The notes under the pieces are model-generated. The model searched no databases, had not been told where the DNA came from, and was given only the letters and a program-made list of their open reading frames with translations. The position numbers and the translations under genes are program-made. Positions 26,763 to 35,688 of a stretch of 64,000 nucleotides of DNA are shown piece after piece. The DNA is from Streptococcaceae bacterium (GTDB lineage: Bacteria > Bacillota > Bacilli > Lactobacillales > Streptococcaceae): positions 310,001 to 374,000 of the forward strand of contig CABIZZ010000001.1 in the NCBI GenBank assembly GCA_902363395.1. The letters are read 5' to 3'. The first letter of the stretch is position 1; every line of letters begins with the position of its first letter.

Positions 26763-29700
26763 TTACTCAACTTCTTTCTTTTTCAAGAGGAGGAAGCCTC
26801 CGCTTACGGCTAGTATGAAGCTTGAAAGAACGAAGTGTGCAGATGAGCTTTCTCCTGTTTCTGGGAGAAGTTCTGCTTTTGCTTGTTCTTGGACAGCTGG
26901 GCTAGCTTGGTAGTTGACAGCTTGCACAAGAGTTTGATTATGAATTGGTACCCCTACACGATCTGGATCTTTCGGTGGAACGTAGTCTGTCAAGGTCGCC
27001 AACTCGCTACCGAAGATTGCATTGGTCACCCAGCGGAAGAAGTGGACAGGGTGTTGGCGGTTGGTTGGATTTCCGGCATAGACAAAGAGCGGTTGTCCCA
27101 TCAGTTCTCCAGAGATGGCCATAACCTTATTGGCTAAGACTTCATTTTTTGGCCACCAACCTGCAATGTAGTAGTCACTTGAAGCGATACTCATCAAGGT
27201 CTTGAAGTTGCTTGGAACCTTTTCAATCCAGTTTCCTGAGTTGGAGTAGAAGAGGGAGTTCTTCTTGTAGCCGCTGGTCAGTGGGTCTTGGTCATCGATG
27301 ATGGCTTTCATCAAGCCCTCGTAGTCACTGCCACCTTTAAGTTTTTCAGCATCAAAGCCAGAAAGAACTCCCAATTTTTCCAGTTTCTGCATGGCTTCCC
27401 CGCCGATGACGAGAGTTGGTTTCTTGCCGAAGATGGAGGCATCAAAGCGATTATTTTCAAGCACAATGACATCTGCTTCGTCAGGAGTATTGACGATTTG
27501 GAAACCTAATTTCTCAAGGACCAAACTAGTATGAGCAGGCGCATCTACGCCAGTCCAATCGTAGTGATAGTTTGGAGAATAGATCTTCAATGGTTTTAAG
27601 GTTGGACCGTTTGGTACCTTGTAGAGGGCTTCGCCGTAGATAGCGTAGTTTGGCAGGAGCGATGCAAAAGTATCGCGGTCAACGATGTAGCCATCATCTG
27701 TTAGGTAGACAGATTTACCTTGGGAAATCGCCTTGTTTACTGCTTGAACAGCGCTGGCCGAGGTATTGGCAATGACATAGTAAGGTGCTTTTGGATCGAT
27801 CTCAGAGGTTCTAGTCGCGCGAGTGGTGGTGACTTCTCCAAGTTTTCCAGCAAAGAGGCCATCATTGAACACAGGTTCTGCCTTGAAGCCTTTCATATCA
27901 GGGAAGTTAACGAGAAGTTCCGCATACATGGCTGCCCAGGCGGATTCATTAGAACCTTTATAGAGGATATGGTTGGCATAGCCCCGTTTAGATTGAGCCA
28001 TGTCAATGACTAGGTCTCCTTTTTTGTAGGTGCCGGTATCTTCTTTGAGTTCTTTGACGAGGACACCATTGCGTTTGAAGTAGTCAATCATATTGAAGGC
28101 TTCTTGCGCATCATTGTCCTTGTCGAGGCCCATTGGGATAACATAGTAGTCAGGGAAGAATTTCGGACGACCATTCTTCACACGACCGACAACTTCACCA
28201 GTTGGTCCCACTAGTTCGTTTTCTGCTTTTGGATCTTCAATCTTGTTGAGGCCACGTAGGTAGAAGTTGAGGCGCATTTCAAGAAGCTTGTCGGGATCTT
28301 GGCTGAGGAAGTCAATTCCGCCAAGGACAGCATTACGTCCAGCATAATAGGATTCTTGGTTGGATTCTGGAATTTCGATGGTATGGCCCAAGATGCCGTG
28401 GTAAACGGCATAGACACCTGTATAACCAGAGAAGGAATCATCCCAGCCATCTCCCCAATCCAGTTTTGGAATGATGTAGCTGTCGTATTTGGAATTGGCA
28501 ACCCCTGCACGGCCCATATGATGGGCATTTTCCAGCATGAGGTTGGACATGAGGTCGTATTCAAAGTTTGGATCATGTGGAGGCGTTGCAGGCTCAATCA
28601 AGAATTCTTTGACAAATCCATGGATATCATAGAGAGCAATTGGATTCCACTTGTTAATCATTTGGATGACCGTGCGGACTTCTGGGTTGGTTTGGTAACT
28701 AGCATCCCGGTTTGGATCCAGTCCATTGGCCAAAGCGCGTAGGTTAAGGGCATCCCCGTCAGGGTTTTCAGTGAAGTCAAACAAGAAGATAAATTTGTTT
28801 AAGAGAGTTGGGATGTCCAGGGTCACATTCTTGACGTTACCAGCTTCGTCTGTCGTTTTAAAAGTAACTTGATTTTCTGTAGCGAAGGTATGGAAGAGAC
28901 CAGTGATGATATCAATCCCAGGTTGTTCATCCGCATGCGTATTATGAACCAGGACAGGCAGTTTGTAATTCAAGGTCTTGTCCTTTAGAGTTGCCAGCAT
29001 TTCACTTGGTTTGGTAAGAGCTGTTGGATTGGTAGATGAGAGGTAATGGTCAATACTTGCTTGATCCTTACTTACAATTCCCATCTTCATATCCCGTCCT
29101 TGGGCACTCTTGCCAAGAGTTTCAATCTGAACCAGACGGTCTGTTTTGGCTTCTGCCCTTGTCTGCTCAATGGAAGCTAGCATTTCCTCGTGGGTATGGA
29201 AATCTTTATATGGACGGAAGGTTAGATTCTTGCGAATGGTTAGTCCGAGATCTGCGCTGGTTCCAATCAAAGTGTGGTCACCGATATAGTTCCGATAGGT
29301 CCGACGGATATTATTAGGGGTCCGAAGGCTTAAATCTTCGCCAAAGAGTTCCTTAACCGTAAAGGTCAGATCCAAATCGTTTCCGTTTTTGTTTTCTTCA
29401 ACTGTGATGAAGGGATCTTTGGACAGAGTTCCTGTCTCCATGTCCCAAGTTTTCCACTCTTCCAGTGGTTTGTCGTCCAAAGTCCAGTTGATCTTTCCAA
29501 CAGCCTGTGCTTGATCCTTAACGGTATCCGTCAGCGTTCCTTTTTCAGACATGTAAACAGGGCTGTCACTAAGGCTGATAGCTGGCTCTGCGTTCGCAGC
29601 TCGCTCTGTTACAGGGCTTTCTACTTTGGTCGTAGGACTAGCAGTGTCTGAAGCGGTAGGAGAGGCTTCAACTGGGCTAGAAGGATTAGTTGGAGCAGTC

Positions 29701-29933
29701 TCTGCAGAACTTGCAGTCGCTTCTGTTGCAGGAGCAGGACTGTTAGCCTCTGTGCTTGTTGCCGGGCTAGCGTTCGTTTCCTCTGGCTTGAGGACGTTTT
29801 CGACAGGTGCGGCAGGACTAGCTGTCTCAACAGTGTCCGCAGCAACTTGGCCTTGTGCGAGGAAGGCTAAAAGGACAGCGGTAGAGAGACTGAGTGCGTT
29901 TGTGTACAAACGCTTCTTATAAGAAGAATGCAT
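26763..29933 (-). CDS. LPXTG-anchored M14-family zinc carboxypeptidase
   Basis: A 1056-residue surface enzyme. Signal peptide about 1-33 (cleavage near VAADT), a Pro/Thr/Ser/Ala-rich region to about 115, then a peptidase M14 domain. Zinc ligands His333 and Glu336 are in THADEQPG, and His438 in YDIHGF. The HTIEIPESN segment carries a likely catalytic Glu. A long C-terminal beta-rich region follows, then LPETG (1023-1027), a hydrophobic stretch and KKKEVE. It probably trims peptides or glycopeptides at the cell surface; the substrate is unknown. It is one of the largest genes here, transcribed alone from a cre-controlled promoter. Confidence 0.88.
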   Translation of the reverse strand: MHSSYKKRLYTNALSLSTAVLLAFLAQGQVAADTVETASPAAPVENVLKPEETNASPATSTEANSPAPATEATASSAETAPTNPSSPVEASPTASDTASPTTKVESPVTERAANAEPAISLSDSPVYMSEKGTLTDTVKDQAQAVGKINWTLDDKPLEEWKTWDMETGTLSKDPFITVEENKNGNDLDLTFTVKELFGEDLSLRTPNNIRRTYRNYIGDHTLIGTSADLGLTIRKNLTFRPYKDFHTHEEMLASIEQTRAEAKTDRLVQIETLGKSAQGRDMKMGIVSKDQASIDHYLSSTNPTALTKPSEMLATLKDKTLNYKLPVLVHNTHADEQPGIDIITGLFHTFATENQVTFKTTDEAGNVKNVTLDIPTLLNKFIFLFDFTENPDGDALNLRALANGLDPNRDASYQTNPEVRTVIQMINKWNPIALYDIHGFVKEFLIEPATPPHDPNFEYDLMSNLMLENAHHMGRAGVANSKYDSYIIPKLDWGDGWDDSFSGYTGVYAVYHGILGHTIEIPESNQESYYAGRNAVLGGIDFLSQDPDKLLEMRLNFYLRGLNKIEDPKAENELVGPTGEVVGRVKNGRPKFFPDYYVIPMGLDKDNDAQEAFNMIDYFKRNGVLVKELKEDTGTYKKGDLVIDMAQSKRGYANHILYKGSNESAWAAMYAELLVNFPDMKGFKAEPVFNDGLFAGKLGEVTTTRATRTSEIDPKAPYYVIANTSASAVQAVNKAISQGKSVYLTDDGYIVDRDTFASLLPNYAIYGEALYKVPNGPTLKPLKIYSPNYHYDWTGVDAPAHTSLVLEKLGFQIVNTPDEADVIVLENNRFDASIFGKKPTLVIGGEAMQKLEKLGVLSGFDAEKLKGGSDYEGLMKAIIDDQDPLTSGYKKNSLFYSNSGNWIEKVPSNFKTLMSIASSDYYIAGWWPKNEVLANKVMAISGELMGQPLFVYAGNPTNRQHPVHFFRWVTNAIFGSELATLTDYVPPKDPDRVGVPIHNQTLVQAVNYQASPAVQEQAKAELLPETGESSSAHFVLSSFILAVSGGFLLLKKKEVE

Positions 29934-29971
29934 AAAGAGACCTCCTTTGTTCTTTGCATGTATGCACCTCT

Positions 29972-30000
29972 ATCATAACACTTTATGACAGCGCTTTCAA
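29972..30000 (-). promoter_or_regulatory. Promoter of the surface carboxypeptidase with a cre site
   Basis: On the minus strand: TTGAAA (30000-29995), 17-base spacer, TATGAT (29977-29972). TTGAAAGCGCTGTCA (30000-29986) is a full match to the CcpA cre consensus and covers the -35, which predicts catabolite repression. Confidence 0.75.
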
Positions 30001-30054
30001 TATATATGGAAGTTTTTCTCTTGAAATTCGTTACAGATTGATGGCAAAGAAAAA

Positions 30055-30079
30055 GAGCTGGGAAAATCTTCCCAGTCTC
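30055..30079 (-). terminator. Terminator of the aromatic acid exporter-like gene
   Basis: On the minus strand GACTGGGAA-GAT-TTTCCCAGCTC followed by TTTTTC. Confidence 0.75.
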
Positions 30080-30090
30080 TAAAGAAGGGT

Positions 30091-31056
30091 TTATGCTTGC
30101 AGTTCCTTCTGGTAGGTTTGATAGAATTCCACCTTGATGGAGATGAAGGTTTCAAGATCACGGAGGAGTTGCAGAAGGGTCGCTCGGGTTTCAAATTCTT
30201 GACGAGATCGAGGGAGAGGTCGCTCGCGGAAGACTGCTAGATAGCGGTTGATTTCGTCAAGTAGGAATTGGGCTGGATTTTCCTGACTGAGCTGGCTGGC
30301 TGTTTTAGCAAAGAGTTGGGCCAAAATAAGACTCTCGCTCGCAGCTAATTGGCAGTTGTTAACGTTGTTGGCCATATCCCGCAGGATATTATTTTGGCGC
30401 TTGCGCATCTCAAAATAGTGGATATGGTAGTTGGTCTGATGGAAGAGGTGGTTGGAATGGTCTAAATAGACTAGATCGAGAGCTTCTTTTAAGATGGTAT
30501 CTAGCTCACGAATCAAGCTGGCATCGTTGCTCCCATCTCCTTTTCCTAGAAACTCTGCAAAGCGATAGAGAATCTTCTTGAGTTGCTCCTCGACAATTTC
30601 ATGATAGCGATCAATTTCTTCCTGTCGAGAAGGCATATAGAGATTGGCTAGGAGGGCAAAGCTGGTTCCGATTAGGAAAATAGCTACTTCATTTCCCAAT
30701 AAAGAAAGGGAAGTGGATTTTTCTAGCAGGAGATGGGTAACCAGGACAGAGCTGGGCGTGATACCAATTTCCCAGCCTTGTAGAAAAGCAAGAGGGACAT
30801 AGGAGGCCAGATAAAAACCAAGGGCCCAGAGATTGAAGCCGAGAATCTGAAAGGCTAAGCTTCCAAGGAGGAGAGCAAGAAGCATGGACATGAAGCGATT
30901 ATAGGCTAGTTTGGCGGTGCTTCGACGGGTATCGCTAATGCTGAGAATGGCAATAATCCCCGCAGAGGTGGCGTAGGACAGACCCAAAAACTCTGCAAGC
31001 AAGATAGCCAAACAGGTGGCGAGAATCATCTTGATGGTTCGGTGAATAAGTGGCAT
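30091..31056 (-). CDS. Aromatic acid exporter (FUSC/DUF939)-like membrane protein
   Basis: A 321-residue protein with four to six hydrophobic segments in the first ~155 residues (ILATCLAILLAEFLGL, LLALLLGSLAFQILGF, VAIFLIGTSFALLANLY). A cytoplasmic helical C-terminal half follows, like DUF939_C. The TSAGIIAILSISDTRRST segment is typical of this group. Export of aromatic or other weak acids is assigned for distant relatives only. Monocistronic, divergent from rlmB. Confidence 0.8.
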   Translation of the reverse strand: MPLIHRTIKMILATCLAILLAEFLGLSYATSAGIIAILSISDTRRSTAKLAYNRFMSMLLALLLGSLAFQILGFNLWALGFYLASYVPLAFLQGWEIGITPSSVLVTHLLLEKSTSLSLLGNEVAIFLIGTSFALLANLYMPSRQEEIDRYHEIVEEQLKKILYRFAEFLGKGDGSNDASLIRELDTILKEALDLVYLDHSNHLFHQTNYHIHYFEMRKRQNNILRDMANNVNNCQLAASESLILAQLFAKTASQLSQENPAQFLLDEINRYLAVFRERPLPRSRQEFETRATLLQLLRDLETFISIKVEFYQTYQKELQA

Positions 31057-31145
31057 AATGCTGATTCTTTCCTTTTTCTAAACTAGTTTCATTATACCAC
31101 AAGCAAAGTGGCCTACTCCAAATGTTTCACCAGATATGGCAATTG

Positions 31146-31163
31146 TGTTATACTAGTTTCATG
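31146..31163 (+). promoter_or_regulatory. Promoter placing the rlmB start codon at the transcription start (leaderless)
   Basis: TGTTATACT (extended -10, TATACT at 31149-31154) lies 6 bases before the ATG at 31161. Transcription would begin at or next to the start codon. No SD sequence is present between. Confidence 0.55.
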
Positions 31164-31889
31164 GAAAAAAACGACATTGTTTATGGCGTTCATGCCGTTA
31201 CCGAAGCACTAGTCGCAAATACAGGAAATAAATTGTATATTCAGGATGATTTGCGTGGAAAAAATGTAGAAAAAATCAAAGATCTAGCGGCGGAAAAAAA
31301 GGTTTCCATTTCTTGGACCCCTAAGAAGACCTTGCAAGAAATGACAGAAGGAGCTGTCCACCAAGGTTTTGTCCTGCGAGTTTCGGAATTTGCCTATACG
31401 GACTTGAATGAGATCTTGACCCAGGTAGCCGATCAAGACAATCCTTTGCTCTTGATTTTGGATGGCTTGACTGATCCGCATAATTTGGGTTCCATCCTGC
31501 GAACAGCTGATGCTACTCAGGTAGCAGGAGTCATTATTCCCAAGCACCGTGCTGTTGGAGTGACCCCTGTTGTCGCCAAGACCTCAACTGGGGCAGTGGA
31601 GCATGTCCCCATTGCCCGGGTGACCAACCTTAGCCAAACCTTGGACAAGCTCAAAGAAGCAGGTTTTTGGATTTTTGGAACCGATATGAATGGAACGCCT
31701 TCTCACAAATGGAATACCAGTGGGAAGCTAGCCCTCATTATTGGAAACGAAGGCAAGGGGATTTCAGCCAATATAAAGAAACAAGTGGATGAAATGATTA
31801 CTATTCCCATGCAGGGCCATGTTCAAAGTCTAAATGCCAGTGTCGCAGCAGCGATCCTTATGTATGAGGTCTTTCGCAATAAATTATAA
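31161..31889 (+). CDS. rlmB: 23S rRNA (guanosine-2'-O-)-methyltransferase RlmB
   Basis: A 242-residue SPOUT (TrmH-type) methyltransferase with an N-terminal L30e-like substrate domain (about 1-80) and a trefoil-knot domain with LDGLTDPHNLGSILRTA, ALIIGNEGKGIS and HVQSLNASVAAAILMYE. It methylates G2251 of 23S rRNA (E. coli numbering). The start MEKNDIVYGVHAVTEAL matches streptococcal orthologues; the frame upstream to 31122 contains the promoter. The start lacks an SD, which suggests a leaderless mRNA. It is first in a run with the NYN gene and degV. Confidence 0.93.
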   Translation: MEKNDIVYGVHAVTEALVANTGNKLYIQDDLRGKNVEKIKDLAAEKKVSISWTPKKTLQEMTEGAVHQGFVLRVSEFAYTDLNEILTQVADQDNPLLLILDGLTDPHNLGSILRTADATQVAGVIIPKHRAVGVTPVVAKTSTGAVEHVPIARVTNLSQTLDKLKEAGFWIFGTDMNGTPSHKWNTSGKLALIIGNEGKGISANIKKQVDEMITIPMQGHVQSLNASVAAAILMYEVFRNKL

Positions 31890-31918
31890 TAGAAGAAATC
31901 AGAGGAAGGAGGCAATCG

Positions 31919-32434
31919 ATGAAAGAAAAGATTTTGTTAGTGGACGGCTACAACATGATTGCCTTCTGGCAGGAGACCCGTCAGCTCTTTAAGAAGAGTG
32001 AGCTCGATGCTGCACGAACGATCCTCCTAGAGAAGCTAAGTCACTATGCTAGCTTTGAAGGCATTCGCGTGATTTGTGTCTTTGATGCCCAATACATGCC
32101 AGGGATTCGCCAGACCTATGAAGAATTTCAGGTCCAAGTGGTCTTCACAGCAGAGGAGGAGACCGCCGATGACTACATTGAACGCTTGGCAGCAGAGCTC
32201 AATACCCCCCTCCACCAAGTATCAGTCGCGACAAGTGACTTGAATGAGCAATGGACGGTCTTTGCTCAAGGAGCGCTCCGTGTTTCAGCGCGGGAGTTAG
32301 AGAAGAGAGTCGCCGTTGTCAAAGCCGACTTGAACCAGGCGCGAGGAGCCGTTAACGATCAAAAACCACCGATACGGCCTTTTGACCAAGAGGGCCTACG
32401 TCAACTACAAAAAGAGATGGGAGCAAGTAAATGA
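31919..32434 (+). CDS. NYN-domain (YacP-like) ribonuclease
   Basis: A 171-residue protein with a NYN/PIN-like nuclease domain. [12 protein letters not shown] holds the first catalytic Asp, [18 protein letters not shown] the acidic cluster and VATSDLNEQ the last. Homologous YacP (Rae1) is a ribosome-associated endoribonuclease in Bacillus. GGAAGGAGG precedes the ATG. It follows rlmB by 29 bases and overlaps the next gene by 4 bases. Confidence 0.88.
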   Translation: MKEKILLVDGYNMIAFWQETRQLFKKSELDAARTILLEKLSHYASFEGIRVICVFDAQYMPGIRQTYEEFQVQVVFTAEEETADDYIERLAAELNTPLHQVSVATSDLNEQWTVFAQGALRVSARELEKRVAVVKADLNQARGAVNDQKPPIRPFDQEGLRQLQKEMGASK

Positions 32435-33294
32435 CCTTTAAAATTTTAACAGATTCAACTGCAGATTTAGATGAAAGATGGGCAAAGGAGCATGATGTAG
32501 AGATTGTCGGTTTGTCGATCCAAATCGATGGAAACCATTATGAGACAGTAGGTCCAGACAAACTCACCAGCCCTCAATTATTAGCAGAGATGCAAAAGGG
32601 TGCTAAACCAACGACCAGTCAGGTCAATGTTGGACAGTTCCAAGAGATTTTCAAAGGCTACGCTCAAGGCAAGGAAGAACTCCTTTATATCGCCTTTTCT
32701 TCAGTCTTGTCAGGGACCTACCAGAGTGCGGTCATGGCAAGGGACTTGGTCCTTGAAGACTACCCAGGAGCTGTGATCGAAATCATCGATCCAAAAGCAG
32801 CAGGGATTGGAGAAGGCTACTTGTCTATGCTAGCAGTTGAGGCGCGTGATGCCGGTAAGAGTTTGGATCAGGTTAAGGAAGAACTGATGGAAATCGCTCC
32901 TAAGTTGCGGACCTATTTCTTGGTGGATGATCTCTACCATCTTATGCGCGGGGGACGCCTCTCTAAGAGTTCAGCCATCGTCGGAAGTTTGGTCAATATC
33001 AAACCCCTTCTTTGGATTGATGAAGAAGGCAAGTTAGCTCCTATCGCTAAGGTACGTGGACGTAAAAAAGCTATGCGGGAAATGCTTTCTCTGATCCAGG
33101 AAGATATCGGCCACAGCACAGCCTTGGTTTCCTATACAGATGATTTGGCAGGAGCAGAAGAGCTCAGGGCTCAATTGTTGGAGAATCCGGCTATTTCCCA
33201 AGTCTTGATCATGCCACTAGGTCCCGTCATTGCTGCCCACGTCGGTCCTAATTCTCTCATCGGCTTTGTTATAGGAAAAGAAAATCGCAAATAA
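32431..33294 (+). CDS. DegV family fatty-acid-binding protein
   Basis: A 287-residue DegV-family protein with ILTDSTADL at the N-terminus, the [10 protein letters not shown] segment (about 58-67, with the Ser/Thr that bind the lipid carboxylate) and [13 protein letters not shown] in the middle. Family members bind fatty acids, and some deliver them to the FakA kinase. It starts with ATGA overlapping the NYN gene stop, so the two are cotranslated. Confidence 0.9.
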   Translation: MTFKILTDSTADLDERWAKEHDVEIVGLSIQIDGNHYETVGPDKLTSPQLLAEMQKGAKPTTSQVNVGQFQEIFKGYAQGKEELLYIAFSSVLSGTYQSAVMARDLVLEDYPGAVIEIIDPKAAGIGEGYLSMLAVEARDAGKSLDQVKEELMEIAPKLRTYFLVDDLYHLMRGGRLSKSSAIVGSLVNIKPLLWIDEEGKLAPIAKVRGRKKAMREMLSLIQEDIGHSTALVSYTDDLAGAEELRAQLLENPAISQVLIMPLGPVIAAHVGPNSLIGFVIGKENRK

Positions 33295-33307
33295 TTTTTC
33301 AAATCGG

Positions 33308-33337
33308 TTGACTTTTATTTGAAAAATTTGATACAAT
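33308..33337 (+). promoter_or_regulatory. rplM-rpsI promoter
   Basis: TTGACT (33308-33313), 18-base spacer, TGA plus TACAAT (33332-33337). Confidence 0.8.
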
Positions 33338-33339
33338 AG

Positions 33340-33447
33340 TAGGCGGTATTGTTTACCCCATTTGTAAGGCCCCGGAACCTTTCAAATAACTTGCGGACCG
33401 GAACATCCGCCCTGTAAACAAAAACGATATTCATAATAGGAGAAATC
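33340..33447 (+). promoter_or_regulatory. L13 ribosomal leader (autoregulatory mRNA structure)
   Basis: The ~100-base leader between promoter and rplM contains GGCGG...CCGCC, TTGTTTAC...GTAAACAA and CCGGAAC twice, pairing into a compact structure. This matches the position and pattern of the known L13 leader of Firmicutes, thought to mediate feedback by L13. Confidence 0.7.
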
Positions 33448-33894
33448 ATGAACAAAACTACATTCATGGCTAAACCAGGCCAAGTAGAACGCAAATGGTA
33501 CGTTGTTGACGCAACTGATGTACCTCTTGGACGCCTTTCAGCAGTTGTTGCAAGCGTGCTTCGCGGAAAAAACAAACCAACATTCACACCTCACACTGAT
33601 ACAGGTGACTTCGTAATCGTTATCAATGCTGAAAAAGTTAAATTGACTGGTAAAAAAGCAACTGATAAGATCTACTACACTCACTCAAACCACCCAGGTG
33701 GATTGAAATCAATCTCTGCTGGTGAACTTCGTTCTAAAAATGCAGTTCGTTTGATTGAGAAATCAGTTAAAGGTATGCTTCCACACAATACTCTTGGCCG
33801 CGCTCAAGGTATGAAATTGAAAGTATTCGTTGGAGCTGAGCACACTCACGCTGCACAACAACCAGAAGTTCTTGATATTTCAGGACTTATCTAA
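33448..33894 (+). CDS. rplM: 50S ribosomal protein L13
   Basis: 148-residue L13 ([36 protein letters not shown]). ATAGGAGAAATC precedes the ATG. First gene of the rplM-rpsI operon, 18 bases before rpsI, under an L13 leader. Confidence 0.98.
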   Translation: MNKTTFMAKPGQVERKWYVVDATDVPLGRLSAVVASVLRGKNKPTFTPHTDTGDFVIVINAEKVKLTGKKATDKIYYTHSNHPGGLKSISAGELRSKNAVRLIEKSVKGMLPHNTLGRAQGMKLKVFVGAEHTHAAQQPEVLDISGLI

Positions 33895-33912
33895 GGAAAG
33901 GAACAATAAAGT

Positions 33913-34305
33913 ATGTCACAAGCACAATATGCAGGTACTGGACGTCGTAAAAACGCTGTTGCACGCGTTCGCCTTGTTCCAGGAACTGGTAAAATCACTG
34001 TTAACAAAAAAGATGTTGAAGAGTACATCCCACACGCTGACCTTCGTCTTGTAATCAACCAACCATTCGCAGTTACTTCAACTGCAGGTTCATACGACGT
34101 TTTCGTTAACGTTGTAGGTGGTGGATACGCTGGTCAAGCAGGAGCAATCCGTCACGGTATCGCTCGTGCCCTTCTTCAAGTAGACCCAGACTTCCGCGAT
34201 TCATTGAAACGCGCAGGCCTTCTTACACGTGACTCACGTAAAGTTGAACGTAAGAAGCCAGGCTTGAAAAAAGCTCGTAAAGCATCACAATTCTCAAAAC
34301 GTTAA
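33913..34305 (+). CDS. rpsI: 30S ribosomal protein S9
   Basis: 130-residue S9 ending [12 protein letters not shown], with the conserved basic tail that reaches the P-site tRNA. The gene is complete. Its 3' end is the integration target for the island that follows: the last codons and terminator are repeated several times downstream, so this 3' end may itself have been supplied by the most recent insertion. Confidence 0.98.
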   Translation: MSQAQYAGTGRRKNAVARVRLVPGTGKITVNKKDVEEYIPHADLRLVINQPFAVTSTAGSYDVFVNVVGGGYAGQAGAIRHGIARALLQVDPDFRDSLKRAGLLTRDSRKVERKKPGLKKARKASQFSKR

Positions 34306-34306
34306 T
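34273..34306 (+). mobile_element. Attachment-site core at the 3' end of rpsI (att 1)
   Basis: GCTCGTAAAGC...CTCAAAACGTTAAT, covering the last codons of rpsI. It recurs with changes at 41361, 47701, 49741, 55438, 57216 and 60740. Confidence 0.8.
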
Positions 34307-34330
34307 CAACACGATTATATCAACGTTTAC

Positions 34331-34368
34331 AGACATTCAAGAATTTTCTCTTGGATGTCTTTTTTTTG
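34331..34368 (+). terminator. rpsI terminator
   Basis: AGACAT-T-CAAGA / TCTTG-G-ATGTCT stem followed by eight T. The same terminator is repeated at 36466, 41418, 47759 and 55693. Confidence 0.85.
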
Positions 34369-34412
34369 TTCAAAAAACTAAAGTTCACCCCAAAATTCAC
34401 CCCAAGTTCACC

Positions 34413-34560
34413 CTATTGCTTTTTGAGACTTCTAAAGGCTATTTCTCCTGCTGTTTGATTTACTGTTTCAGTAGTATTGACATAAGTCTTTGTTATTTGG
34501 ATGTCACTATGAGTAAGTGCTTCTGAAATAGCATTTAATGATGTTCCAGCCCGTCTTGCC
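34413..34560 (-). pseudogene. 3'-end remnant of a tyrosine integrase gene (copy next to rpsI)
   Basis: These bases are essentially identical to the last ~145 bases of the integrase gene at 36536-37756, encoding its C-terminus up to AFRSLKKQ and including the TKTYVN catalytic Tyr. The match stops sharply at 34560. The flanking GTTCACCCC repeats before the stop are shared too. It marks a deleted earlier element. Confidence 0.85.
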
Positions 34561-34617
34561 ACCAACTACATCCAAAACTTGGGACCTACTACAATTCCAA
34601 TTTTTATTTGTCAGCAT
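34561..34617 (-). pseudogene. N-terminal remnant of an HxlR-like regulator gene
   Basis: AAGGAGAAAAA precedes an ATG on the minus strand at 34617. The frame reads MLTNKNWNCSRSQVLDVVGG and then runs into the integrase remnant. The start resembles HxlR-family regulators. It lies divergent to a YciI-like remnant. Only about 19 codons survive. Confidence 0.45.
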
Positions 34618-34704
34618 TTTTTCTCCTTACAAAAATGTGCCTACTATTCAGGTAGTTTGTAAAGTATTATAATCTATTTATCATTTATTTTAAAGGAGTC
34701 GCTT

Positions 34705-34770
34705 ATGTTTATTGTAAATCTTACCTATATCAAACTCCTTGATACAGTTGAAAAATTCTTAGAAAAATAA
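34705..34770 (+). pseudogene. N-terminal remnant of a YciI-like gene
   Basis: A good AAAGGAG, an upstream TATAAT (34668-34673) and an ATG at 34705 open a 21-codon frame MFIVNLTYIKLLDTVEKFLEK that then stops. The sequence resembles the start of YciI-like proteins. The rest is gone; 34771-34900 holds only short inverted repeats and no ORF. Confidence 0.5.
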
Positions 34771-34900
34771 AAGTAATTACCAGTAGGGGGATGGTACCCT
34801 GGTTTCGTCTTTCCTTGAGCATAGCTCAACCTCCAAAATATAATCTAAAAAAATAATTTGATTAGCAAACTATCTATTTTGTATAGTATCGCATAAATGC

Positions 34901-34958
34901 TTGACAAATAGCAAGAATGTGTTAGAATATGAATGAATATATAGACTTATTCATTCAT
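34901..34958 (+). promoter_or_regulatory. TetR gene promoter with operator 1
   Basis: TTGACA (34901-34906), 16-base spacer, TAGAAT (34923-34928), immediately followed by the palindrome ATGAATGAATA...TATTCATTCAT (34929-34958). Half-sites TGAATGAA and TTCATTCA are 12 bases apart. Placement over the transcription start predicts autorepression. Confidence 0.85.
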
Positions 34959-34973
34959 AAAAGAGGCATAGAA

Positions 34974-35540
34974 ATGGATAAAAAAAATGAGCTGTTGGCT
35001 GCGGCTAGGGAAGTATTTGCAGAAAAAGGCTATAAGGCAGCTGGAATTTCTGATATTGCTAAGAAGAGCCGTATGGCTGTCGGATCCTTTTACAAGTATT
35101 ATGAGTCCAAGGAAGCTATCTTCTTGGAGGTTTATGTAGCTGAAAATAGCCGTATACGTGAGGGAATCATACAACGCGTAGACTGGCAGGGCGAGCCCGA
35201 GACAATCGTTGAACAGCTTTTTGCAGTCACTTTTGAATTGATTTCACCCAATAAAATTCTGGCTGAGTGGAACAAGCCAGGCATTTCTCAGATTCTGCAC
35301 GATTACTATAATCAGGATTCCGGACGAGCATCCAATGCTTTTTATCAGTTTCTGATTCAGACCTTCAGCCAGCGCTTGCAGGAAGAGGGCTTTTCGGAGG
35401 AGAAAATAGCTGAGATCATGAAGGTTTATGACTTGATTTATTACATAGACATGCATGTCACAGAGCAGGATTTTTCAGGCTACTTCGATAGTCTTGAGAC
35501 TTTAGTGAAATATTTTGTTAAGGGAATTTTTTCCAAATAG
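34974..35540 (+). CDS. TetR/AcrR family transcriptional regulator
   Basis: About 188 residues from ATG 34974. The N-terminal TetR helix-turn-helix (about 8-52: LLAAAREVFAEKGYKAAGISDIAKKSRMAVGSFYKYYESKEAIF) is followed by a helical ligand domain. The frame is open back to 34929, but that stretch is the operator palindrome. AGAGGCATAG lies before the ATG. Three operators with the same half-sites (34929, 35569, 35689) suggest it represses itself and the two genes downstream. The ligand is unknown. Confidence 0.88.
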   Translation: MDKKNELLAAAREVFAEKGYKAAGISDIAKKSRMAVGSFYKYYESKEAIFLEVYVAENSRIREGIIQRVDWQGEPETIVEQLFAVTFELISPNKILAEWNKPGISQILHDYYNQDSGRASNAFYQFLIQTFSQRLQEEGFSEEKIAEIMKVYDLIYYIDMHVTEQDFSGYFDSLETLVKYFVKGIFSK

Positions 35541-35568
35541 AGGAAATTCCTTTTCTTAGAAGCAGGTA

Positions 35569-35596
35569 TGAATGAATTTATATAACCATTCATTCA
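35569..35596 (+). promoter_or_regulatory. TetR operator 2
   Basis: TGAATGAA-N12-TTCATTCA, the same architecture as operator 1, in the gap between the TetR gene and the membrane-protein gene. Confidence 0.75.
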
Positions 35597-35688
35597 CGAA
35601 CAAAGGGGTGATGGCTTATTTAGTGCGAATAGGAATGGGAAGAAATGTGATTGCATAAGTATAAAGTGAATTATTTTTTAGAAAGATT

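Noticed and set aside
26883..29922. Many plus-strand ORFs of 60-150 codons inside the surface carboxypeptidase gene
   Set aside because: Shadows of the minus-strand gene; no SDs, no family resemblance, overlapping each other.
33830..34054. ORF of 74 codons overlapping the rplM-rpsI junction
   Set aside because: Out of frame with both ribosomal proteins and spanning their SD; a shadow ORF.
34929..34973. Upstream extension of the TetR ORF (MNEYIDLFIHKRGIE)
   Set aside because: These codons are the operator palindrome and overlap the predicted transcription start; no SD precedes them.
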